A stretch of 64,000 bases of DNA from CAYNXB01 sp964401045 (lineage in GTDB: Bacteria > Pseudomonadota > Alphaproteobacteria > Sphingomonadales > Sphingomonadaceae), in the NCBI GenBank assembly GCA_964401045.1, contig CAYNXB010000003.1, positions 11,552-75,551 on the forward strand, in the 5' to 3' direction. Positions 25,247-33,844 of the stretch are shown here, piece by piece. The notes beneath the pieces are model-generated. The model was not told the DNA's origin. It saw only the letters and a program-made list of their open reading frames with translations, and ran no database searches. The first letter of the stretch is position 1, and each line of letters opens with the position of its first letter. A program made the translations under genes and the position numbers.

Positions 25247-25802
25247 ACCGGGATTCCCCCGTGGAATGCTGCGCGGCGAAGCGAAAAGGGCGCCAGTAAC
25301 CCATTGTATCCATTCCGTCTCAAAACTGGCCATTTGCGCTAGGCAAAGGGTTTTCACGATTTTCGGACGTTTTTTTCACGTTCGTCGGACGGTGCTGCCA
25401 TCATAAGCCTAACGAAGAATTAAGGATGATTCTCGGGGGAACAGGCGGGGGCTGCTTCATACTGTTTAAGAAACTGCGTGACTGAGTGCTTGTCGCTTGG
25501 GTGACGGTGCAATGCGCGGATCAGTAGAAGTCGACTCGCTCCCAAATAATCTTCCGAAATTACGCCGGTCGGGGTCGGTTCCGACTAGCTGAATTGCGGC
25601 TGCGCCTTCGGGCGAAGTCGAATCTCGGGGCCTTGGCCCCGCCGCTGCTTCGTGTCCAATCCCGGCGTGGAGCAACGGATGCGGCGCGCGCAATCGGGCT
25701 GCAAACTGGGGCCGAATTCGTCTCTTCGGGGGGAGCGGTCGTCCGGGAAACTTTGGTTCTCCGATCCTTCGGGACGGAATTCATTGTCGAATGGAGGTTA
25801 TT
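25247..25802. other. Intergenic region before the pilus operon
   Basis: A 556-bp stretch without a convincing gene. An A/T-rich zone at about 25310-25440 (including TTTTTTTCACG and GAAGAATTAAGGATG) is the likely promoter area of the pilus operon. It also contains a GC-rich inverted segment near 25765-25785. Open frames here (for example 25594-25806) run through without ribosome sites and are not called. GGAGG for the pilin gene lies at the right end. Confidence 0.5.
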
Positions 25803-25866
25803 ATGAAGACTCTTCTTGTTGCGGCTTCGGCCATTGGTTTGCTTGCTTCGACGCCTGCTTTTGCGG
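25803..25866 (+). CDS. First pilin subunit, signal peptide only (rest lost in gap)
   Basis: ATG 25803 follows GGAGGTTATT. The only visible part is a classical Sec signal peptide, MKTLLVAASAIGLLASTPAFA. It is the first gene of an archaic chaperone-usher operon, the place of the major pilin (CsuA/B-like) in such clusters. The 100-N gap begins right after the cleavage site. Whether the coding sequence after the gap belongs to the same gene cannot be decided. Confidence 0.7.
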
Positions 25867-25966
25867 NNNNNNNNNNNNNNNNNNNNNNNNNNNNNNNNNN
25901 NNNNNNNNNNNNNNNNNNNNNNNNNNNNNNNNNNNNNNNNNNNNNNNNNNNNNNNNNNNNNNNNNN
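25867..25966. other. Assembly gap, 100 N
   Basis: Placeholder of exactly one hundred N inside the pilin region. Paralogous pilin genes may have collapsed during assembly, so one or more subunit genes could be missing here. Confidence 0.98.
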
Positions 25967-26525
25967 GAGCGGTGCGCTGGCCGCACCTGCGCTGGTGGAT
26001 ACGTCCGCGCTGGGGGCAGGCTACACTTCGCACGACGCGCCGCTCGGCGGGCCGACGGAGCTGCGGATCGATCTTCGCGGACAAGTCGCGCCGCGCTGCA
26101 AGCTGGCTTCGCCGCCGGCGCTGGCGCAAAAACTCGATTTCAATCGGACGGGCGATGCCGAGGCGCGCTTCGGCCTCGATTGCAACACACCGTTCAACTT
26201 GCGCGTGCGGTCGGGCGAGGGCGGGTTCGCCTCGCAGGACATCCACGAAGGCGTCGCGCGCAGCATTCCCTATGAGATTTCGGTCGACGTCGACACGGAT
26301 GAGGGCTCAAACGCCCTCGGCTGGTGCCGCTCTGACCAGTTGATGGACGGCCACGACAGCACCTGCGCGTTCGGCACCGGCGCCGGCTGGTCCTCCGGCG
26401 ATGACACCGCGATCGACCGCACCGGCATGATGCGCCTGCGCTGGAAAGCGCCCGGGGCCTCGGACGAGCCGGTGCTGGGCCGCTATCGCGACACCATCGT
26501 GATCGAATTGACGGTGCGGTCATGA
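25967..26525 (+). CDS. Spore-coat-U-type pilin subunit, 5' end lost in gap
   Basis: 185 codons after the gap. LRIDLRGQVAPRCKLA, GLDCNTPFNLRVRSGEGGF, IPYEISVDVDT and the C-terminal VLGRYRDTIVIELTVRS are the pattern of SCPU/archaic CU subunits: N-terminal Cys-containing strand, second Cys, and a final amphipathic strand GxYxDxIxIxL. It is longer than the other subunits and has two extra Cys (WCRSDQL, TCAFG), which suggests a specialised minor subunit rather than the major pilin. Confidence 0.78.
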
Positions 26526-26559
26526 CCGCACTGTATGCAGGCGAGTTGAGGAGAGAGTT

Positions 26560-27093
26560 GTGAGAACCACTTTGCTTTGCGTGCTCATGCTCGGCGCAGC
26601 CGCCTTTGCGGTTCCTGCATCGGCGCAGGACACCGAGACGATGACCGTCCAGTCCGAAGTGCCTCCGTACTGTTCGGAGCTCACGGTCAGCTCGGCGCCG
26701 ATGAACCTGGGCAGCCTGACCGGCACGACCGGACAGCTGGTGGATGATTTTAGTAGCGGGGAAGACAGCCGCGAAATTTCCGCGTCCTTCTATTGCAACG
26801 CGCCGTCGAAGATCACGCTCGTTGCCGATCCGCTGCTCAACGACGAGATCACGGCAATCCAGGACTCGAGCTCGTTCACCAACCGCGTCGACTACACCGC
26901 GGTGCTGAAGTGGCGAGACTTGCAGGGATCGGCCAGCAGCACTCTCGTCGATGGGCAGGAGATAGATGCGCCGCAAGCCAACACTGGATCCATCATCCTG
27001 ACGCTGACCGATCCGGTGACGAGCAACAATCTTCGCCCGGTCGCGGGCGATTACAGCGGTGAGGTCCACCTCACCATCACGTTGACGCAGTGA
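26560..27093 (+). CDS. Spore-coat-U-type pilin subunit
   Basis: A 177-aa protein from GTG 26560 (GAGGAGAGAG upstream). Signal peptide MRTTLLCVLMLGAAAFAVPASAQ (with M for the GTG). The conserved Cys pair is in VPPYCSEL and ASFYCNAPSK, and the terminal strand is AGDYSGEVHLTITLTQ. Second visible subunit of the pilus operon, exported by Sec and assembled by donor-strand exchange (family knowledge). Confidence 0.8.
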   Translation: MRTTLLCVLMLGAAAFAVPASAQDTETMTVQSEVPPYCSELTVSSAPMNLGSLTGTTGQLVDDFSSGEDSREISASFYCNAPSKITLVADPLLNDEITAIQDSSSFTNRVDYTAVLKWRDLQGSASSTLVDGQEIDAPQANTGSIILTLTDPVTSNNLRPVAGDYSGEVHLTITLTQ

Positions 27094-27113
27094 TGCGGGC
27101 CTGGGAGCGGCGA

Positions 27114-27689
27114 ATGTTTCATCGTCTCAAATTCGTCATGGCCGGGATCGGGGTGCTGGCTGTTCCCACGCTCGCGCACGCCGCGGAACAGCAGGTCGAT
27201 GTTACTGCGGAGGTCGCAGGCTCCTGCGGTGTCGGCAGCCCCGACGTTACGGAGATCAACCTGCACGATCTGACCGGCCCTGACGGCAAGCTCGATCCGA
27301 GCAAGACCGGGGCCGCGGTGCTCGGGCAGGCGACGATCGCGGATGCCTGGTGCAACACGCCGCATTCGCTGACGATGGAAGCCACGCCGATGACGCTGAC
27401 GCGGGCGGTCGCCTATGCGCAACCCGCCTATATGGCGCGCAAGGTGACTTACAGCGCGCGACTGACCGGCTGGGCGGGTTTCCCCGTCACCGACAGGCCC
27501 CATGGCGGCTCGGACTCGGTGTCGGTGGGGCCGGTGCCCAATCCCTATGCCGCGCCTTCGCCGGGGCTCGTGATCCAGGTGTCCAAGCTGCAGACGTTGA
27601 CACCGGCCGGCGTCGAGCAGGCGGACCTGATGCTTGAGTACGGGCTCTATCGCGGCACCGTCACCATCACGCTGACGACGGAGAACTGA
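27114..27689 (+). CDS. Spore-coat-U-type pilin subunit
   Basis: A 191-aa protein. ATG 27114 is preferred: it follows GGGAG at 7 bases and gives a clean signal peptide (MFHRLKFVMAGIGVLAVPTLAHA), whereas the GTG/ATG at 27090-27093 overlap the previous stop. The Cys pair is in AGSCGVGS and DAWCNTPHS, and the C-terminal strand YRGTVTITLTTEN is typical of the subunit family. Confidence 0.8.
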   Translation: MFHRLKFVMAGIGVLAVPTLAHAAEQQVDVTAEVAGSCGVGSPDVTEINLHDLTGPDGKLDPSKTGAAVLGQATIADAWCNTPHSLTMEATPMTLTRAVAYAQPAYMARKVTYSARLTGWAGFPVTDRPHGGSDSVSVGPVPNPYAAPSPGLVIQVSKLQTLTPAGVEQADLMLEYGLYRGTVTITLTTEN

Positions 27690-27692
27690 CCG

Positions 27693-28298
27693 ATGAAGCA
27701 CATTCTCTCCGCGCTGGGCGCCATCGCGCTCATGGCATCGGCCACGCCCGCCCTGGCCGACGACAATCAGTCGGTCGACATCGTCGGCACGGCCGAGGCG
27801 TTCTGCAGCCTGCCGACCAGCTGGCAGTTCGTATCTTCCACCAGCAATGTGAATGCGTCGCAGTTTGCGGGCACGACCTGGACCATACCTTCTGCGCTGC
27901 TGGCGGATTCCGAGGGCAACGGGGTCCAGAGCACCGACGAGGTGGCGATCCGCGTGCGCGGCCAGGCGATCTGCAACACCACGCACATCATCACCCTGAC
28001 GAGCGAGAATGGCGGCCTCGCGAATGAGGATACCATCTCCAGCCCGCCCCCCGGTTTCCAGAACAGCCGCCGGATGATCTATAACGCCAACTGGCGCGAC
28101 GAGCCCGGCTGGGGTGTGTTCAACTGGGTGCCCCAGTCCCCCGGCGACACCACGACTTACGATCACGGCGGCAGGGCGCCGCCGGGCATTCACGATTTCG
28201 ACGTTCGACTGGGCCTGCTGCGCGATGCGGCGGCGGGGCCGATGGTCGCCGGCAGTTATACGGATCAGCTCGTCATCACGATTTCGGTACCGGGCTAA
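27693..28298 (+). CDS. Spore-coat-U-type pilin subunit
   Basis: A 201-aa protein with signal peptide MKHILSALGAIALMASATPALA. The Cys pair is in AEAFCSLPTS and GQAICNTTH, and the last strand is GSYTDQLVITISVPG. It starts 3 bp after the preceding stop and ends the subunit block. A perfect hairpin follows before the chaperone gene. Confidence 0.8.
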   Translation: MKHILSALGAIALMASATPALADDNQSVDIVGTAEAFCSLPTSWQFVSSTSNVNASQFAGTTWTIPSALLADSEGNGVQSTDEVAIRVRGQAICNTTHIITLTSENGGLANEDTISSPPPGFQNSRRMIYNANWRDEPGWGVFNWVPQSPGDTTTYDHGGRAPPGIHDFDVRLGLLRDAAAGPMVAGSYTDQLVITISVPG

Positions 28299-28340
28299 CG
28301 TTTCCCGCCGCCGACGGGGGGTCGGCATCGGGAAAAACAC

Positions 28341-28371
28341 TGGCAGGCGCCGTGGATCGCGGCGCCTGCCA
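28341..28371 (+). terminator. Strong hairpin between pilin and chaperone genes
   Basis: Perfect 12-bp stem (TGGCAGGCGCCG with CGGCGCCTGCCA) with loop TGGATCG, followed by AATGAATTT without a T-run. It lies 43 bp after the last subunit gene. Probably a partial terminator or mRNA 3'-protection element giving more subunit than usher/chaperone transcript. Confidence 0.72.
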
Positions 28372-28420
28372 AATGAATTTCTGAGGCGCGATGTGGGGCA
28401 GCGCCTGTTTTGGGGGGTCT

Positions 28421-29191
28421 ATGTTAGGGTCGAGATTCGTTTCCATCGCCGCCGCGCTGGCGGCATTTGCCGGGCTTTTTTCCGTATCGGCCCAGGCCGC
28501 GATGACGGTCCAGCCAGTGATCCTCGATCTGCAGATGGCCGGGCGGCAGATGGGCGGACAGATCCGGGTCGAGAACACCGGGGTTTCGCCTCTGCCGGTC
28601 GAGATCCGGCTGGTGGAAGCCGAACTCCTGCCCGACACCGTGAAAGCATCGGACCGGCTGACCGACGATCTGGTCGCCATTCCCGCACAGGCAATCATCC
28701 CGCCAGGCGCGACGCAGGCGTTCCGCATCCAGTACGTCGGCGATCCGGAGGCCAACAAGAGCCGGCACTACTACGCCGAGGTATCGCAGCTTCCGGTCGA
28801 GATTCCCGGCGGCCAGTCGACCATCCAGGTGCTGTATAATTTCCAGGCAATGGTGAACGTCGAATCCATCACCGCCACCGATCCGGATCTTTCGGTGCAG
28901 AGCGCGACCATCGTCACCCCAACGGACCCGCAGCAGAAGCCGCGCATCGCCTTCACCGTCAGGAACAGCGGCGGGAACTACGGCTACCTCAGCAACGGGT
29001 CGCTCACCGCCACCCAGCGCGATGCTTCGGGCAAGGAAGTGTTCCGCCGCACGCTGAGCGGCAACGACATCCAGCAGATGATCGGGTTCGGCCTGGTCGG
29101 GCCGGAAACGACCCGGCAATTCGTGGTGCCGATCGATCTGGAAAGCGCGGATGGCACGGCGGAAGTGACCATGTCCGGCCGCGGACGGTAA
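28421..29191 (+). CDS. Periplasmic pilus chaperone (PapD/CsuC-like)
   Basis: A 256-aa protein with signal peptide MLGSRFVSIAAALAAFAGLF...AQA. The two Ig domains of fimbrial chaperones are seen: MTVQPVILDLQMAGRQMGGQIRVENTG (strand A1-B), IPPGATQAFRIQYVG, then YYAEVSQLPVEIPGGQ and STIQVLYNFQAMVNV (strand G1). A second domain has FTVRNSGGNYGYLSNGSLTATQ. ATG 28421 gives the better signal peptide; ATG 28391 (after GAGG) would add ten residues. Caps subunits in the periplasm until they reach the usher. Confidence 0.88.
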   Translation: MLGSRFVSIAAALAAFAGLFSVSAQAAMTVQPVILDLQMAGRQMGGQIRVENTGVSPLPVEIRLVEAELLPDTVKASDRLTDDLVAIPAQAIIPPGATQAFRIQYVGDPEANKSRHYYAEVSQLPVEIPGGQSTIQVLYNFQAMVNVESITATDPDLSVQSATIVTPTDPQQKPRIAFTVRNSGGNYGYLSNGSLTATQRDASGKEVFRRTLSGNDIQQMIGFGLVGPETTRQFVVPIDLESADGTAEVTMSGRGR

Positions 29192-29198
29192 CAGTGCC

Positions 29199-31685
29199 GT
29201 GCAGTCGATGCCGCGACATTGCCGCCGACTGAGCGCGTGCGCCGCCGCCGTCGCTGCGATCCTGGCGCACGCGGCACACGCACAAGCGGATGACGCATCC
29301 GCGGCTGAGGCTGTCCCGGCTTCCGCGCCGCTGCCCGTAACCAAGCTGAACAGCACCGGCAGAACGATGGCGATCGTCGTGCCGGTGAAGGATGGTGCGA
29401 ATTACCTCGGCGATATCGACGCGCAGATCATGCCCGACGATACCCTGCTGATTTCGACCCCGCGCCTGATCGAGCTGCTCGCGCCCCGGCTGGATACAGC
29501 GCGGCTCGAGGCTTTGCGGGCGCTCGTCACCACCGATGGCTTCGCGCCGCTCGCCGCGTTCGAGCAGATCGGCCTGCCGCTGCAGTTCGACAAGCAGACG
29601 CTTGAGCTCACGGTAAATATCGCGCTGCAGGATCGCGCGCTGCGATCCATTGCGCTGGCGGAGCTGGACCGTCCGATCATCGGTGAGTTTGCGCAGCCGG
29701 AGGACTTTTCCGCTTACGTCAACGTTCGCGGTTCGCTCGATTACGTGGAGAAGGGCAGCAACACCGGCCTGGGCGATCCCTTCCTGCTGTTCGACGGCGC
29801 GGCGAGGCTGGACAGTTTCGTGCTCGAATCCGAGGGCGAATGGGATGGGCAGGACAAGCGCTTCATCCGCAGCGGCTCGCGCGTGGTGTTCGACGATCCG
29901 CGGCACCTGATGCGCTGGACTGCGGGTGATCTCATCTCCCAGAACCAGGGCTTCCAGGGCCTGCTGGACATTGCCGGGGTGGGCCTCGCGCGGACGTATG
30001 CGTTGCTCGATCCGCAGCGCAACGTCGCCCCGCGCGGTGGGCAGACCTTCTCGCTCGATCGGGATGCGACGGTGGAAGCATTCGTCAACGGCCGTTCGGT
30101 GCGAACCGTGCGGCTGCAACCGGGAACCTACAACGTCAGCGACTTCCCGTTCGCGCAGGGTGGCAACGACGTCGAGCTGGTGATCACCGACGACACCGGG
30201 CGGCGGGACGTCATTTCATTTACGTTGTTCATAGAGCGCACGCAGTTGGCGAAGGGCCTGTCGGAGTTCTCGCTAAACGCAGGCGTTCTCACCCACCGCA
30301 CGCAAGGCGTCCACTATTCGAACGATCTTGCTCTCTCGGGTTTTTACCGCCGCGGCATCACCGATCGGCTGACCCTTGGCAGCAACCTCCAGTACGCCGA
30401 CAAGTCGTATCTGGTTGGCGGCGAAGTCGTGCTGGGGATGGACTGGGGCACGATCGGGGGTGATGTCGCGTACAGCCACCTGTCGTCGATCGGCGCCGGC
30501 TGGGCGGCCAATTTCTCGGTCGAACGGATCACCCGCAGCCTCGACCGCGGATCCTCGCTGATCGCCACAGTCGAAGCGCGCAGCCGCCGGTTCGGCGCGG
30601 TGAGCCAGTTGCAGGCGGACAATCCTTACAAGCTCAACGCGACGGTCAGCTACAACCGCTCGCTCAGTTCCACATCCTTCATCGGCGCCCAGATGCGTTA
30701 CGCGATGGCGCGCAGCGGCTTCGTCGACGAACGCTCCGCGCGCGTCAGCTACGGGCGCCGCTTCGGAACCCGGACCAACGTCATCCTCGATGCGGAATGG
30801 GACCGCGGCATCCGCGGCGACGACAAGAGCGTTCGAATCTCGCTGGTCCGGCGGTTCGGCAGCCGATCGTCCGCGCGCGCCGAGTTCGACAGCCGCGATA
30901 ACGGGGTGCGGCTTGGCTACCAAAGCTCCGGAGGATACGGCGTGGGATCGTGGAGCGGCGCGGCAAACGTCGACATCGACGACGGCGTCTACAACCTCAA
31001 TGCGTCGGGCAATTACGTCGCCAACCGCGCGGACATCGGCCTGGCGCACACAGGCGCTTTCGCGCCCGAAGGCGACACGATCAGCGATCAGCGCACCTCG
31101 CTGCGGGTCGCCTCTTCGCTGGCGTTCGCCGGTGGGTCTTTCGCCGTGGGGCGGCCGATCAGCGACAGCTTCGCGATCTTCCGCCCGTACAAGAAGGGTG
31201 AGGGGCTATCGATCGAGGTCGAACAATCGGAGGACAGCTACCAGGCGCGCTCCGGCACCTTCGGGCCGGCACTTTACGGCCAGGTCGGCTCCTATTCGCC
31301 GCGCACCCTGACTTATGATGTTCCCAGCGCCTCGGCCGGGCTGGATATCGGGACCGGATCGCTGCGCATGCTGGCCCCGTATCGCGCCGGATACGTCATG
31401 ACAGTCGGTTCGGACTACAACGTCATGGTGATCGGAAAGCTCAAGGATTACGGCGGCGAACCGCTGTCCCTGCGCGCGGGCAGCGCGACCGAGGTCGGCG
31501 GGGACGCGCGCAAGGTCGAGCTGTTCACAAACCGCCAGGGGCAATTCGCGATCAGCGGCGCCAAGGCCGGGCGCTGGCGCATCGAAATGGCCGGTTCGCC
31601 GTCGGTCGTGTATGAACTGGACATCCCGGAAACGCAGTCGGGCATCGCCCGCGTCGGGGAAGTCGCTCCGGCTGACGAGAGGTGA
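29199..31685 (+). CDS. Outer membrane usher (FimD/PapC/CsuD-like)
   Basis: An 828-aa protein with signal peptide (to HAAHAQA). It has an N-terminal chaperone-binding domain, then the plug and 24-strand barrel typical of ushers (SGSRVVFDDPRHLMRWTAGD, RTVRLQPGTYNVSDFPFAQGGNDVELVITDDTGR is the usher core split here by function). C-terminal domains include KVELFTNRQGQFAISGAKAGRW. No strong ribosome site; GTG 29199 or ATG 29208 may be the start. Translocates and polymerises the subunits encoded upstream. Length is normal for the archaic family. Confidence 0.9.
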   Translation: MQSMPRHCRRLSACAAAVAAILAHAAHAQADDASAAEAVPASAPLPVTKLNSTGRTMAIVVPVKDGANYLGDIDAQIMPDDTLLISTPRLIELLAPRLDTARLEALRALVTTDGFAPLAAFEQIGLPLQFDKQTLELTVNIALQDRALRSIALAELDRPIIGEFAQPEDFSAYVNVRGSLDYVEKGSNTGLGDPFLLFDGAARLDSFVLESEGEWDGQDKRFIRSGSRVVFDDPRHLMRWTAGDLISQNQGFQGLLDIAGVGLARTYALLDPQRNVAPRGGQTFSLDRDATVEAFVNGRSVRTVRLQPGTYNVSDFPFAQGGNDVELVITDDTGRRDVISFTLFIERTQLAKGLSEFSLNAGVLTHRTQGVHYSNDLALSGFYRRGITDRLTLGSNLQYADKSYLVGGEVVLGMDWGTIGGDVAYSHLSSIGAGWAANFSVERITRSLDRGSSLIATVEARSRRFGAVSQLQADNPYKLNATVSYNRSLSSTSFIGAQMRYAMARSGFVDERSARVSYGRRFGTRTNVILDAEWDRGIRGDDKSVRISLVRRFGSRSSARAEFDSRDNGVRLGYQSSGGYGVGSWSGAANVDIDDGVYNLNASGNYVANRADIGLAHTGAFAPEGDTISDQRTSLRVASSLAFAGGSFAVGRPISDSFAIFRPYKKGEGLSIEVEQSEDSYQARSGTFGPALYGQVGSYSPRTLTYDVPSASAGLDIGTGSLRMLAPYRAGYVMTVGSDYNVMVIGKLKDYGGEPLSLRAGSATEVGGDARKVELFTNRQGQFAISGAKAGRWRIEMAGSPSVVYELDIPETQSGIARVGEVAPADER

Positions 31686-31689
31686 CGGC

Positions 31690-32604
31690 ATGAAACTACC
31701 GGTCCTGTTCCTGCCTATCGCTGGCCTGTTCGCATTGTGGGGCGCCCCGGGGGCTGCCCAATGCGTCACGGTCGATCCGGTGATCGTACCCGACATCCGC
31801 GTCGATCCGCTTGACGCTACCGGAGTTGCGCAAGCTATCCAGCCGCTGCAACTGACCTTCCGCCGCACGGGCGCCGATACCATGCCGCTCAAGGTGCTCT
31901 ATCAGATCGTCGACGAGGATTCCCCGGTGCAGTCCCGCGTCGGCGCGACGGCCGGCCCGCAAGTCGAATGGCGGAGCGACGATACCTCCCGGCCCATCGG
32001 AGCCTCGCGCGGCGATGCTTACGCGCTGCTGCGGTCCGGAACGGTGGTGCTCGATGCCGACGACGCCAGCAAGCAGGCGAACCTGCGCCTGTTCCTGACA
32101 GACTTGCGCGAAGACCTGCCAGCGGGCGTGTACCGTGAGCAGTTCACCGTTCGCTACTGGTGCGACGAAAGCGAAAGCAGCGCCCCCTACGAAATTCCGG
32201 GCATCGTGACGGCAACCGTCAAGGTTCCCAACGTCCTCAGCGCCAACATCGCCGGAACGTCGGCGCGCGGCGAGATCGACTTCCTCGATTTCGCGGCACT
32301 GTCGCGGTCCCTCTCCATCTCCGTTCGCAGCACCGGGCGCTACGAAGTATCGGCGCGCAGCGTGAATGGCGGCATCATGCTGCGGGAAGGGAGCGCCTCC
32401 AAGGACGGGGCGAACGCGATTCCCTACGATGTCCGGTTCGGCGGCGAGGCGTTGACGCTCGAGGAGAAGGCGCCACTGGCGCGGCCCGCGGCCGGGCTTG
32501 CGGGGGAGCAGATACCGCTCGAAGTGACGGTGCAGGACGTGTCTTCGAAACGTGCCGGCAACTACACCGATACGCTGATCTTGACGCTCACGCCGGTGAG
32601 CTAG
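31690..32604 (+). CDS. Two-domain spore-coat-U protein, probable pilus tip adhesin (CsuE-like)
   Basis: A 304-aa protein with signal peptide (MKLPVLFLPIAGLFALWGAPGAAQ). It carries an N-terminal domain (about 25-180) followed by a subunit-like pilin domain ending SKRAGNYTDTLILTLTPVS. Last gene after the usher, the place of the CsuE tip adhesin in archaic CU operons. GAGAGG ribosome site; the longer open frame from 31612 lies inside the usher gene. The first domain would be the surface-binding lectin/adhesin part (inference). Confidence 0.8.
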   Translation: MKLPVLFLPIAGLFALWGAPGAAQCVTVDPVIVPDIRVDPLDATGVAQAIQPLQLTFRRTGADTMPLKVLYQIVDEDSPVQSRVGATAGPQVEWRSDDTSRPIGASRGDAYALLRSGTVVLDADDASKQANLRLFLTDLREDLPAGVYREQFTVRYWCDESESSAPYEIPGIVTATVKVPNVLSANIAGTSARGEIDFLDFAALSRSLSISVRSTGRYEVSARSVNGGIMLREGSASKDGANAIPYDVRFGGEALTLEEKAPLARPAAGLAGEQIPLEVTVQDVSSKRAGNYTDTLILTLTPVS

Positions 32605-32614
32605 AAATCTTCTG

Positions 32615-33037
32615 TCAGTATTTGATTTCGATTCGCAGGCCGAGGCGGTTCAGTTGACTGGGATCGTCTCCCAGGTCGAGCGCCAGGCTGCGCATGCGGA
32701 AGTCCGGGTGGTCCGAATTCACGAGCACGGTCTCGCCGCTATCGGACAAGGGAATGCGCTGCGCATCGCTCACCACCGCCGCATCGGCAAGATGGGCGGG
32801 GTGTTGCAGGATAATGCGATAGCCGCGCGGGGCGTTGCAGAATTCCGCGGTGGTGCCGAGATTCACGATTCCGTTTGCCGAAGCGATCCCGGCCAGCGGC
32901 TGCTGCAGCTGGACGTTGCAGATCATCGGCACGTAGGCGTGCAGCCGGATCGTCTTGGTCAGCCCCTGCATGGAATGCGCAGGCGCCGCCGCAAAAGCGA
33001 GCGTGGCAGCTACCGCAAGCAATCTTGTCGCACGCAC
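32615..33037 (-). CDS. Spore-coat-U-like small secreted protein, convergent to the pilus operon
   Basis: A 140-aa protein. GTG 33037 after CGGAGTGGG gives the signal peptide RATRLLAVAATLAFAAAPAHS; the open frame from 33214 would add 59 residues without a signal. PMICNVQLQQPLAG and TTAEFCNAPRGYRIILQH carry the Cys pair of SCPU proteins, and the last strand is LGLRIEIKY. It may be an extra minor pilin or tip component. Its separate, opposite transcription suggests different timing from the operon. Confidence 0.75.
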   Translation of the reverse strand: MRATRLLAVAATLAFAAAPAHSMQGLTKTIRLHAYVPMICNVQLQQPLAGIASANGIVNLGTTAEFCNAPRGYRIILQHPAHLADAAVVSDAQRIPLSDSGETVLVNSDHPDFRMRSLALDLGDDPSQLNRLGLRIEIKY

Positions 33038-33319
33038 GGACCCACTCCGATCTTCTTCAAAACGACTTCCCTCTATGCGGGAATCATTAAGAAGAAATGT
33101 AACCGGGGCCGAGTTCGTCGGGCATTTCATTGCCGCATAAGTTGCTGCTTTTTCTTGGCAAGAATTCCGGAGCCGAATGCGATTCCGCGTCACCCCTCCG
33201 GGATGTCCCGCCATATTGTCGACCCTGAAACGGGAATGGAGGCAATTAATCCAAACAGACGATTGTAATTGTGTGCAAAGTATAGTGAATATCCACCTGA
33301 CGGGTGAAGGGGGCTCACC

Positions 33320-33799
33320 GTGGGGCGCAACGATCGATTTCGGCTAGATTTGCTTGGTTCGTTTCGCCTGACGGCGCCGGACGGGACGCGGATATTGGTC
33401 AACGCCAAACGATCGCGGATACTCCTGGCGATGCTGGCGACATCGCGCTCGGGGGAGCGATCGCGCCGCTGGCTGCAGGAACACATCTGGGGCAGCCGTG
33501 AGCGCAATCATGCCCAGGCAAGCTTACGCCGCGAGCTTTCCAACTTGCGCCAATTGCTGAACGGCGGGGACCGGCCGTTGCTGATTTTCGCGCACGATGC
33601 GGTGGCGATCGACCTTTCCCGCGTGGTCATCGATGTACGCAATCCCGAGGATATGGAGCAGGTTACGGACGAATTTCTCGAAGGCATCGACATCGCCGGA
33701 GAGGAAAGTTTTGAGGAATGGCTGCGCGAAGAACGCCAGGCGATCGCGGCAATGCGTGAGGCCGCGGGAATCGCGCGGCGCTTATCCGTCGCAGGCTAG
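33320..33799 (+). CDS. Short winged-helix (SARP/OmpR-C type) regulator
   Basis: A 159-aa protein starting at GTG 33320. The FRLDLLGSFRLTAPDGTRI then KRSRILLAMLATS pattern, followed by RRWLQEHIWGSRERNHAQASLRRELSNLRQLL, is the DNA-binding domain of SARP/BTAD regulators (about 1-105). A short helical remainder (VTDEFLEGIDIAGEESFEEWLREER) is the beginning of a BTAD-like region. The usual several-hundred-residue effector part is absent. Likely the local regulator of the pilus locus (inference from position). Confidence 0.75.
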   Translation: MGRNDRFRLDLLGSFRLTAPDGTRILVNAKRSRILLAMLATSRSGERSRRWLQEHIWGSRERNHAQASLRRELSNLRQLLNGGDRPLLIFAHDAVAIDLSRVVIDVRNPEDMEQVTDEFLEGIDIAGEESFEEWLREERQAIAAMREAAGIARRLSVAG

Positions 33800-33844
33800 G
33801 GCCGCCCGACTGGAATGGCGGCTGCCCGTGGGTTAAAGCCGCGC

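Noticed and set aside
25640..25700. A possible tRNA T-arm (GTCCAATCCCGGC) before the pilus operon
   Set aside because: No GGTTCGAxTCC consensus, no acceptor stem and no anticodon arm could be folded around it.
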